A DNA stretch of 6,266 nt from Acidobacteriota bacterium (GTDB lineage: Bacteria > Acidobacteriota > Terriglobia > UBA7540). Both the position numbers and the translations under genes were made by a program. Positions 1-6,266 of this stretch are shown here, in pieces (within the stretch, counting starts at the first letter, position 1; each line of letters opens with the position of its first letter). Location: positions 1 through 6,266 of the forward strand of contig JAKAWN010000397.1 in the NCBI GenBank assembly GCA_021827245.1. The letters run 5' to 3'. The notes under the pieces were generated by a model. The model was not told the origin of the DNA, ran no database searches, and saw nothing but the letters and a program-made list of their open reading frames with translations.

Positions 1-1
1 G

Positions 2-1726
2 CGGGAAGAACTGCAGGAACTGGCCCGTTTGAAGGCTCCTTTAGTCAAGGTTCGGGGCCAATGGGTGCAGATGACCGCGGAAGAGATGCAGGCGGCGCTC
101 AATCTCTGGAAACGCAGGCCCGCCGGTTCGGTAAAGGTTCGCGACGTGGTGCGAATGGAGTTGGGAGCGGAGAATACTTCACTTCCGTTTCCGCTGGACA
201 AGATTACAGCGACGGGCTGGGTGTCCGACCTGCTGGCTCAGCTCGAAGGACGAGCCCATTTCGAGGAGCATGCCGCCCCGGAAGGGTTTGATGGAACGCT
301 CCGACCCTACCAGGTGCGCGGATTCTCATGGCTTTCGTTCCTGCGGCGATGGGGTTTGGGCGCGTGCCTGGCTGACGACATGGGCCTGGGAAAGACCATC
401 CAGACCCTTGCCCTGCTGGAACGCGAGGTGCAATGCAATGGAAGCCGCCCGGTGCTGCTGATTTGCCCCACTTCGGTTGTCGGGAACTGGCACAAAGAGG
501 CGGAACGCTTCACGCCCGGCCTGCGGGTGATGGTCCATCATGGCGTCACGCGGAAAAAGAGCAAGCTGTTTGTTGAGGAAGCAGTCAAGCACCATCTTGT
601 GATCTCGAGCTACTCGCTGCTCCAGAGAGATTATGAAATCCTGAAGGAAGTTTCGTGGTCCGGAATTGTGCTGGACGAGGCGCAGAACATCAAGAATCCC
701 GAGACCAAGCAGGCCCGCGCCGCCCGAAGCCTGCCGGCGGATTACCGCGTGGCCCTGACGGGAACGCCCGTGGAAAACAACGTGGGAGACCTCTGGTCCA
801 TCATGGAGTTTCTCAATCCCGGACTGTTGGGAACCCAATCAGAGTTTAAGAAATCCTTTTTTATTCCCATCCAGGCATCAGGGAGCACAGAGGCGCTGAA
901 CCGCCTGAAGAAACTGACCGGGCCCTTTATCCTGCGCCGCCTGAAGACGGACAAGAGCATCATCGCCGACCTGCCGGAAAAGATGGAGATGAAAGTCTTC
1001 TGCAACCTGACGAAGGAGCAGGCTTCACTTTACGCCGCGGTTGTCAAAGAGGCAGAAGAGGTTCTGGAGTCCGCCGAAGGCATCCAGCGCAAGGGAGTGG
1101 TGCTGGCCACTCTTTCGAAATTGAAGCAGGTGTGCAATCATCCGGCCCAGTTTCTGGGAGACAATTCCGCCATTCCGAACCGTTCGGGCAAGCTGGCGCG
1201 GCTGACGGAGATGGCGGAAGAGATCCTGGCGACCGGAAACCGGGCGCTGATTTTTACTCAGTTTGCGGAGATGGGCGCGATTCTCAAGCGCCATCTGGAG
1301 GAAAACTTTGGCCGGGAGGCGCTGTTTTTGCACGGTGGTGTGCCGAAGAAACAGCGCGACCAGATGGTGGAGCGGTTTCAGCAGCAGGATCACGGACCGG
1401 CATTCTTCATTCTGTCACTGAAGGCCGGCGGAACAGGGTTGAACCTTACGCGCGCCAGCCACGTTTTTCACTTTGACCGGTGGTGGAATCCGGCAGTGGA
1501 AAATCAGGCTACGGACCGCGCCTATCGGATCGGGCAGACCAGGAACGTGCAGGTCCACAAATTCCTTTGCGTGGGAACCCTGGAAGAGAAGATCGACGAG
1601 ATGATCGAAAAGAAGAAGGGAATTGCAGCGAGCGTTGTCGGAACGGGCGAAGGCTGGCTTACCGAGCTATCGACCGCCGAGCTGAAACAACTGTTCGCAT
1701 TGCGCCGGGAAGCCGTGGAGGACTGA
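2..1726 (+). CDS. SNF2-family helicase-like ATPase, 5' truncated by window edge
   Basis: This is the C-terminal part (574 residues visible) of a bacterial SNF2/SWI2 ATPase, a family of ATP-driven double-stranded-DNA translocases that move or remodel protein-DNA complexes. The frame is open to the left edge. A TTG at 29 is probably not the start, because the codons on both sides of it read like the conserved end of the SNF2-associated DUF3670 region (LKAPLVKVRGQWV). Bacterial relatives are usually about 900-1100 residues, so several hundred are missing. Counting from the codon at nt 2, the motifs in order are: LRPYQVRGFSWL near 100; Walker A DDMGLGKT at 125-132; motif Ia ICPTSVVGNW near 154; DEAQ box at 225-228 (nt 674-685); TGTPVEN near 253; FILRRLKTDK near 309; then the second RecA lobe with GGTGLN at 476-481 and motif VI ATDRAYRIGQ at 503-512, including the predicted arginine finger. 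All key ATPase residues are intact. It is followed one base later by a SWIM protein, so the two are probably co-translated. The family call is very secure; the cellular role is unknown. Confidence 0.96.
   Translation, partial: REELQELARLKAPLVKVRGQWVQMTAEEMQAALNLWKRRPAGSVKVRDVVRMELGAENTSLPFPLDKITATGWVSDLLAQLEGRAHFEEHAAPEGFDGTLRPYQVRGFSWLSFLRRWGLGACLADDMGLGKTIQTLALLEREVQCNGSRPVLLICPTSVVGNWHKEAERFTPGLRVMVHHGVTRKKSKLFVEEAVKHHLVISSYSLLQRDYEILKEVSWSGIVLDEAQNIKNPETKQARAARSLPADYRVALTGTPVENNVGDLWSIMEFLNPGLLGTQSEFKKSFFIPIQASGSTEALNRLKKLTGPFILRRLKTDKSIIADLPEKMEMKVFCNLTKEQASLYAAVVKEAEEVLESAEGIQRKGVVLATLSKLKQVCNHPAQFLGDNSAIPNRSGKLARLTEMAEEILATGNRALIFTQFAEMGAILKRHLEENFGREALFLHGGVPKKQRDQMVERFQQQDHGPAFFILSLKAGGTGLNLTRASHVFHFDRWWNPAVENQATDRAYRIGQTRNVQVHKFLCVGTLEEKIDEMIEKKKGIAASVVGTGEGWLTELSTAELKQLFALRREAVED
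1717..1722 (+). promoter_or_regulatory. Shine-Dalgarno site of the SWIM gene inside the SNF2 gene
   Basis: GGAGGA lies five bases before the ATG at 1728 and overlaps the last codons of the helicase gene. The stop TGA and the next ATG are separated by a single G (TGAGATG). This supports 1728 as the true start and suggests translational coupling of the two genes on one mRNA. Confidence 0.8.
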
Positions 1727-1727
1727 G

Positions 1728-2630
1728 ATGAGCCGATGGGACTATTTTGATCACTACTTTCCGCCATCGGTTCCGCGCAAGGCCAAGGGAGGAATCCGGT
1801 CGCAATCCAAGCGCGGGGCGTTTGGTGAAAGCTGGTGGGCCAAGCGCTGGATCGCCGTGCTGGAAAGTTTCCACATCGGGGCACGGCTGCAACGCGGCCG
1901 CAGTTACGCCCGCCAGGGCCAGGTCCTTTCCATTGAAGTCGAGAAAGGCGTTGTGAAAGCGCGGGTCCAGGGATCGCGGCCCGACCCTTACAACGTCACC
2001 ATCAAGGTGAAGGCCTTGAAGGCCAATGAATGGAAGCAGGTAGCAACCGAGCTTTCTCTGCAGGCCCTGTTTGCCGCCAAGCTGTTGGCCGGAGAAATGC
2101 CCCAGGAGATTGAGCAGGTGTTCAAGGAGACGGGATTCTCTCTGTTCCCAGCCACCAGCCGCGACCTGGAGACGCAATGTTCCTGCCCAGACTGGTCAAA
2201 CCCTTGCAAGCATGTCGCGGCGGTCTATTACCTGCTGGGAGAGGAATTTGACCGTGATCCGTTCCTGATCTTCAGGATGCGTGGGATGGGCCGCGAGGAA
2301 TTGATGAAGCTTCTGGGCCGCTCCGACGAAGCAGCCGCAGCCGGAAAAGGGAGCGAGGCTTCCGCTGCTGCTTCGGAGACAGGGCAGGAAGTCGCACCCG
2401 CCGCGCAACCGCTCGCGGCCGATCCGGCGACCTTCTGGACGGCCGGGAAACTGCCGGAAGGCTTCTGGGGCCAGGTTGAGCTTCCTCAAGTAAGCGCTGC
2501 CGCTCTGCGACGCTTGCGGAAGTTTCCGTTCTGGCGTGCCAAGACTTCGCCGGTTGAGGCCTTGGAGTACGATTATGCGCTAGCGTCACAGCGCGGCTTC
2601 GGTGTTTGGTTGGGTGAGCGCAAACCTTAG
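1728..2630 (+). CDS. SWIM zinc-finger family protein
   Basis: A complete 300-residue protein with one SWIM domain, a small zinc-binding fold (CxCx(n)CxH) that binds DNA or protein partners. The ligands are C151, C153, C160 and H162 (CSCPDWSNPCKH), with a six-residue spacer. The N-terminal half carries the family's conserved start, with FGESWWAKRWIAVLESF at 32-48 and GARLQRGRSYARQGQV at 51-66, followed by a predicted alpha/beta region. Residues 201-232 form a low-complexity Ala/Glu/Gly linker. The C-terminal block includes FWGQVELPQ and LRRLRKFPFW, a tail seen in these proteins. There is no signal peptide or membrane segment, so it is probably cytoplasmic. The ATG at 1728 is set by GGAGGA and the one-base gap to the SNF2 gene. 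The B. subtilis YwqA-YwqB pair has the same arrangement, suggesting it is a partner or targeting subunit of the ATPase (inference). No catalytic motif is visible. Confidence 0.93.
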   Translation: MSRWDYFDHYFPPSVPRKAKGGIRSQSKRGAFGESWWAKRWIAVLESFHIGARLQRGRSYARQGQVLSIEVEKGVVKARVQGSRPDPYNVTIKVKALKANEWKQVATELSLQALFAAKLLAGEMPQEIEQVFKETGFSLFPATSRDLETQCSCPDWSNPCKHVAAVYYLLGEEFDRDPFLIFRMRGMGREELMKLLGRSDEAAAAGKGSEASAAASETGQEVAPAAQPLAADPATFWTAGKLPEGFWGQVELPQVSAAALRRLRKFPFWRAKTSPVEALEYDYALASQRGFGVWLGERKP

Positions 2631-2836
2631 TATTACAGTGGTGGCTTTTTGGTGGGAATGAATCATCAGCCAGACAAAGGACACATAATTAACCGGAGGC
2701 AGAAGGTGAACACTGGGAATACCGCCAAGCATTTCCTCTGCAGGCTGTCGAAACTTCGGATTCGGATGAACCGGAAAAAGGAATTCGAATTCTGCCAAGC
2801 CTCCGCTGAGCTGTTGGATGGCCGCAAAGATTTCCT

Positions 2837-3103
2837 TTATCTGCTCCGCGCGATTTTCTCTCCGCTGGGCCGTGACTGAGAGAAAACGCAGCGGCGGTTG
2901 AGGTGGCAGCGATAGAGCCGATCCTTCTCGGCCACCGCGAAGCCGTATCCCAGCAGATCGCCCATGGCGCTTTGATCGAAACCTTGCCGGTGCAGACGAA
3001 ACTTGCTGCCCGGCGCCGCCAGCCGACTCACGACCAACAGCTCCAACACTTTCGCCCATGGCACCTCTTCCCGTCCTCGCCCCAGGCGTGCGGACCCGCA
3101 ACC
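2837..3103 (-). pseudogene. Degenerate IS1634-type (IS4-like) transposase fragment
   Basis: The coordinates give the minus-strand stretch between two in-frame stops (TAG at 3106-3104 and TAA at 2839-2837). Within it, about nt 3085 to 2906 translate to a segment like the N-terminal third of IS1634-family transposases: GREEVPWAKVLELLVVSRL, then APGSKFRLHRQGFDQSAM, DLLGYGFAVAEKDRLYRC. Family members show the pattern 'PWA.V..LLV..RL..P.SE..LHR.W...AM.DLLG.......D.LYR'. After LYRC the resemblance stops abruptly. The catalytic DDE region, including the usual 'LYDLTSTYFE' block, is absent and no other frame restores it. Relatives have about 450-600 residues, so only about 60 recognisable codons remain. 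This is a dead remnant, not a working element. The family call is from memory of the motif pattern and the outer limits are approximate. Confidence 0.72.
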
Positions 3104-3130
3104 CTAAAGTGGACACGCTACTGAAGGATT

Positions 3131-3175
3131 GATGGCTTCGAATAAGGTACCAATGCAGCACCTCTCGAAGCCATC
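3131..3175. repeat. 11-bp perfect inverted repeat (possible stem-loop)
   Basis: GATGGCTTCGA at 3131-3141 is the exact reverse complement of TCGAAGCCATC at 3165-3175, with a 23-base spacer. No T-run follows on either strand, so it is not a typical intrinsic terminator. It sits just right of the transposase remnant and left of a second inverted repeat. It may be part of mobile-element debris or a structure at the 3' end of an mRNA; the sequence alone does not decide. Confidence 0.6.
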
Positions 3176-3192
3176 GTTCGAAACACTTCGGC

Positions 3193-3232
3193 TCCAGCCG
3201 CCGTTTGGATGAAACTCATGGTGGCGGCTGGA
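3193..3232. repeat. 10-bp GC-rich perfect inverted repeat (possible stem-loop)
   Basis: TCCAGCCGCC at 3193-3202 pairs exactly with GGCGGCTGGA at 3223-3232 across a 20-base loop. It lies about 125 bases past the stop of the receptor gene (minus strand). A transcript of that gene could therefore carry a strong hairpin here, but no U-tract follows, so a terminator role is only possible, not supported. A REP-like palindrome or an IS end is an alternative. Only one copy is present in this window. Confidence 0.6.
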
Positions 3233-3356
3233 ACCCCTGGCAGGCCCACTAACCGACGTCTATCCGCCGGTCAACCACTCCTCCCGTCGAAATTCGGACA
3301 CGATATATACCACATAAGCATCCGAACACACGGAGGAGCGGCGCCGGCAACATAAC

Positions 3357-6266
3357 TCACCAGGTGATCTTGAATCCGAGCTCGACCTGCCGCCCGGAAA
3401 CATAGGCCGAAGTAGCCGCCTGGGAGCCAAAGTTACCACCAGGAGAACCCTGGAATATTGCCCGACCGAACGTTGAAGAGGAAATGTTCGTATCCGGGTC
3501 ACCGAGGTTCAGTCTGTTAGTGGCATTGTAGGCCGTCATTTTCAGTTGTCCGTGGAACCGTTCGTAGATCTGGAAGTCCTTAGTGAGACTTGCATCAAGA
3601 TCAAAGAAGGCGGGTCCCTTCAGACATCCGTACTGTATGGGATTTGTCCGTAGCACATAAGTGTTCGCCGGAATTTGCCTAAACACGTTGGGGTTGAACC
3701 AGTAACCGGACGGTATGTTTGCGCAGGGATTGCCGTTTGCAATCATATTGCCGGAACCCTGGTAGTTGGTGACAATTCCGCTGCCGAACCTCGGGTAGTC
3801 GCCCCCGATATATGTCACGACCGGGCTTATCGCCCATCCCCCGGCAATGGCATTCACAAACCTGGACGACGAATTCAGGAAGGGTCTGCCCTTGCCGAAG
3901 GGAAGCTCATACACTGCCGAACCCACAATGCGGTTCGTCGGCTGGTTGCTCTTCTGCCACATGAACGTGTTGTCGAAGTACGTCTTATCGTTGAAGTAGT
4001 TATACTGGAGCGACTCGTTGGTATAAACATAACCGAACATGAAAGTAAGCCCGTGCGTAAACGGCCGCGACACCTGCAGTTGAAATTGGTTGTAATGCTC
4101 AAGGTTGCAGCATACGCCGATTTCATACAGAGGCCCATACTGAGGATACGGCACCAGAAGTGAACTCAACGGGATAGTGGGCTGGTTGAAATACGGACCC
4201 GGCATCAAAGTGGTGTTGAGGTATTGATAGAAGGGGTTGGCCACGCTTTGCGAAAGAGCGCCCTGGTATTGTACGTTCCAAGCCGGGTTGACGGCATTCA
4301 ACTCCTTTGTATAGTGCTGGTGCCCCAGGTTGAGGAAGTAAGTGAAAGACACCATCATGTGGCCGGGTATCTGGCGTTGGAAATTGACGTCAAAGCGGTC
4401 ATTCCAGGCCTTCTGGAAGTTCTGGGGATACCAGAGCAGATTCTCGCCTCCGCGGCCTACGTTTGACCCGTACTGCGTTCCCAAGACTGGAATAAACGGG
4501 TCTTGGGTGACGGTGGCACCATTGGCCTGAGTCAATGTCGTGTTCGGAAATGGGTTAGAAAAAGTTGCTTGAGGTACGCCGTTATTGAGACCAAGAGTGC
4601 TCTGGTAACCCGTCATCCCAAAGTAGGGTGGCTCAAGGAAGTTGACGTCCTCGAATCCGGCGAACGGAGCTGCAGTAAAATTAAACTCCGTAGGGATTAC
4701 ATAGCGGGCGTAGCCGGCACGGAGAACATCGTTCTTGTCAATCCGGTAGGCGATGCCTGCGCGTGGGGCCAGGGCCAGCTTGGGCGCGTTCCACATGCCC
4801 GGGCTGGCAGCCGTTGTCCAATTCCATTGCCCGGTATAGTGCCAGTAGTTATTGCCGGCAATCGCTGTAGCTTCCGCCGGCATGTTCGGCGGGTTGGCCT
4901 GCATCGCGGGAATCGGCGCCGACAGGTCGAGACCCTTTGAAAGAGTGTGGGCGGCATCGTACCACGCCGTCTCATACTCATTACGCAAACCTAATTGAAC
5001 GGTAATTTTGCGGCTCACTCGCCAGTCGTCCTGGATATACATGCCCCAGTACTGGTCGATCGGGACCGGGACAGGACCCGAAATGATCTCTGTTGTGCCA
5101 TTGTTTCCATTATCGAGGGCGCCCAACAGGAAAGTTGCGAATCCGTTCCCGGTGTTCAGAAGGTCGGGGCTTACTGGCGAGTTAGCGGTCGTGCTTGTGT
5201 TGAAGAAGAACTGAGAAGTATTCGACACGTAAACCGGTCCGCCGGCGCGCCGCCATTCCACGCCTGCCTTGAGGTAGTGCGATCCCATCTGATGCGCAAC
5301 ATCGGCGCTGAGCGCTTCGCCGTTGGGGGCCTGGTCCCAGTAGAACCCTCTTCCTCCGAAACTGTTGCCACCAACATTGAGATCAGGGTAGTAGATAGGA
5401 AATCCCGCAGAGGCTTCTTGAGCCGGCACATACCAGGGATTGTTCGGCCAGATATCGGCCCATCCGTTCCCGCCCATAGGTGTCGAGGTGTAGGCGTCAA
5501 CCACGCTATCAGTATCGGCGTGCATGGTTAACACCGTCGTCGGGCTCAGGGTCCAGACCGCCTCGCCCATGATCTGCTTCGCGGTCCGGTAAGTGCCGGT
5601 AGGCTCGTATAGCACGGAATTGTTAGGCGTCACGTTTGACTGGATGTCCGTGGTGTGGTAAGCGCTTATCCGACCGAATGCTTTCATTTTCGAGTTGATG
5701 CTCCAGTCCACACGGTCGGACCAGTTGTAATACGTCCACCGGTCCAGATAACTGGTTTGGAAGTTGTTCGCCCCAGTGATGTTGGTTCCCGGGTTGTTTG
5801 GGGCCCAGAAGTTCTTCAGAATCTGTGAGGTCACTGGGTCCCACATGGACTTTGGAACAATATTCCCTGCAAAAGGAGTGCGGGTATAGGTGTCCGTCGC
5901 GGGATCGTAGACGGTCGAATACGGGTTGTAAATCGTGTCGAGACCCCCGTTAATGTTGTAAGTCTGGGAAAAGTCCCCATTCAGTTGAAGCGGCGTCGGG
6001 ACTGTAGTTCTATAATTGGTGGGGTTGCCAACCTTCCAGAATTCCACCGAAGCAAAGTTGAAGAGTTTGTCTCTGATGATGGGGTTGCCAAGGGTACCCC
6101 CAAACATATTCTGGCGTGTGGAGGTAACGCTGGGAGGAATCTGGGTCCTGTCACTGATCGCATTGATCCAGGGATACCGTCCGAGATACATGAGATCTCC
6201 ATGCCACTGGTTCGTGCCCGACTTCGTAACAATGTTGATCACCCCGCCGGCGCTATGGCCATAAGA
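3357..6266 (-). CDS. Oar-like TonB-dependent outer-membrane receptor, 5' truncated by window edge
   Basis: This is the C-terminal 969 residues of a large outer-membrane beta-barrel. Such proteins import bulky substrates (oligosaccharides, peptides, metal chelates) using energy from TonB-ExbB-ExbD. The frame is open to the right edge. The codon at 6242-6240 is GTG inside the conserved plug segment SYGHSAGGVINIVTKSGTNQ, so it is valine and not a start. Barrel signatures follow: MFGGTLGNPIIRDKLF near 54-69; LNGDFSQT near 95; the pattern YDPATDTYTRTPFAGNIVP near 120-138; DDWRVSRKITVQLGLRNEYE near 413-432; APRAGIAYRIDKNDVLRAGY further on; FFDLDASLTKDF and TAYNATNRLNLGDP near the end. The C-terminus is FKITW, with the terminal aromatic residue expected of a BAM-assembled barrel. 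The missing N-terminus should hold the signal peptide, a carboxypeptidase-regulatory-like domain and the plug start. The family is typical of Acidobacteriota; the substrate cannot be told from the sequence. It stops at TGA 3359-3357 with no co-directional neighbour in view. Confidence 0.93.
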   Translation of the reverse strand, partial: SYGHSAGGVINIVTKSGTNQWHGDLMYLGRYPWINAISDRTQIPPSVTSTRQNMFGGTLGNPIIRDKLFNFASVEFWKVGNPTNYRTTVPTPLQLNGDFSQTYNINGGLDTIYNPYSTVYDPATDTYTRTPFAGNIVPKSMWDPVTSQILKNFWAPNNPGTNITGANNFQTSYLDRWTYYNWSDRVDWSINSKMKAFGRISAYHTTDIQSNVTPNNSVLYEPTGTYRTAKQIMGEAVWTLSPTTVLTMHADTDSVVDAYTSTPMGGNGWADIWPNNPWYVPAQEASAGFPIYYPDLNVGGNSFGGRGFYWDQAPNGEALSADVAHQMGSHYLKAGVEWRRAGGPVYVSNTSQFFFNTSTTANSPVSPDLLNTGNGFATFLLGALDNGNNGTTEIISGPVPVPIDQYWGMYIQDDWRVSRKITVQLGLRNEYETAWYDAAHTLSKGLDLSAPIPAMQANPPNMPAEATAIAGNNYWHYTGQWNWTTAASPGMWNAPKLALAPRAGIAYRIDKNDVLRAGYARYVIPTEFNFTAAPFAGFEDVNFLEPPYFGMTGYQSTLGLNNGVPQATFSNPFPNTTLTQANGATVTQDPFIPVLGTQYGSNVGRGGENLLWYPQNFQKAWNDRFDVNFQRQIPGHMMVSFTYFLNLGHQHYTKELNAVNPAWNVQYQGALSQSVANPFYQYLNTTLMPGPYFNQPTIPLSSLLVPYPQYGPLYEIGVCCNLEHYNQFQLQVSRPFTHGLTFMFGYVYTNESLQYNYFNDKTYFDNTFMWQKSNQPTNRIVGSAVYELPFGKGRPFLNSSSRFVNAIAGGWAISPVVTYIGGDYPRFGSGIVTNYQGSGNMIANGNPCANIPSGYWFNPNVFRQIPANTYVLRTNPIQYGCLKGPAFFDLDASLTKDFQIYERFHGQLKMTAYNATNRLNLGDPDTNISSSTFGRAIFQGSPGGNFGSQAATSAYVSGRQVELGFKITW

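Larger units (their letters stand above)
2631..3356. other. Gene-free gap between convergent genes, with IS debris
   Basis: About 0.7 kb between the SWIM gene (+) and the TonB-dependent receptor gene (-) holds no intact gene that I can support. It contains the transposase remnant at 2837-3103 and two inverted repeats at 3131-3175 and 3193-3232. I see nothing recognisable in 2631-2836 apart from a 12-base palindrome, and nothing in 3233-3356. Neither flanking gene has a clear GC-rich hairpin followed by a T-run after its stop, so transcription from both sides may run into this gap or end by another mechanism. Confidence 0.6.

Noticed and set aside
29..31. TTG as start codon of the SNF2 gene
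   Set aside because: Family-like sequence continues upstream in frame to the window edge (EELQELARLKAPL), there is no convincing Shine-Dalgarno site, and the protein would lack most of its N-terminal half. It is better read as an internal leucine.
326..838. 170-codon minus-strand frame opposite the SNF2 gene
   Set aside because: It lies antisense to the conserved ATPase motifs and its translation has no family resemblance; a shadow of the coding strand.
2781..2792. 12-base palindrome GAATTCGAATTC
   Set aside because: A single short palindrome without a second copy or a neighbouring promoter or terminator signal; too little to call an operator.
2649..2879. Plus-strand 76-codon frame after the SWIM gene
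   Set aside because: No recognisable motif, no good ribosome binding site, and it overlaps the minus-strand transposase remnant region. A chance frame is the simpler reading.
3875..4138. Open frames overlapping the receptor gene on both strands (also 3675-4163, 4503-4940 and 4995-5531 on the + strand)
   Set aside because: They are out of frame with or antisense to a gene with clear family signatures over its full length, and their translations show no recognisable domain.
6240..6242. GTG as start codon of the TonB-dependent receptor
   Set aside because: It falls within the conserved plug segment GGVINIVTKSG, and the frame stays open through the last 24 bases of the window with matching family residues. 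The true start lies outside.

Overview
The window looks like a piece of a chromosome, or a metagenome-assembled contig, from a moderately GC-rich bacterium, most likely an Acidobacteriota member. That assignment rests mainly on the large Oar-type TonB-dependent receptor at the right end, a family strongly expanded in that phylum. It is an inference from gene content, because no rRNA or other marker gene is present.

Left part (2-2630, + strand): a two-gene operon. The first gene is the C-terminal 574 residues of a bacterial SNF2/SWI2-type helicase-like ATPase, cut by the left edge. One base after its stop codon comes a complete 300-residue SWIM zinc-finger protein with its own Shine-Dalgarno site inside the helicase gene. 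SNF2 ATPase plus SWIM protein is a recurring bacterial gene pair (compare ywqA-ywqB of Bacillus subtilis). The two products probably work together on nucleic acid, but the process is not settled.

Middle (2631-3356): about 0.7 kb with no intact gene. It holds a short, degenerate minus-strand remnant of an IS1634-type (IS4-like) transposase. To the right of it lie two perfect inverted repeats that could form stem-loops.

Right part (3357-6266, - strand): the C-terminal 969 residues of an outer-membrane TonB-dependent receptor of the Oar/carboxypeptidase-regulatory-like type. It runs off the right edge, so its signal peptide, N-terminal domain and promoter are not visible. It converges on the SNF2-SWIM operon and shows no functional link to it.

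I see no CRISPR array, tRNA, rRNA, riboswitch or convincing intrinsic terminator. Nothing here amounts to a clearly new system. The SNF2-SWIM pair, whose function is poorly known, and the mobile-element scar beside it most deserve a second look.
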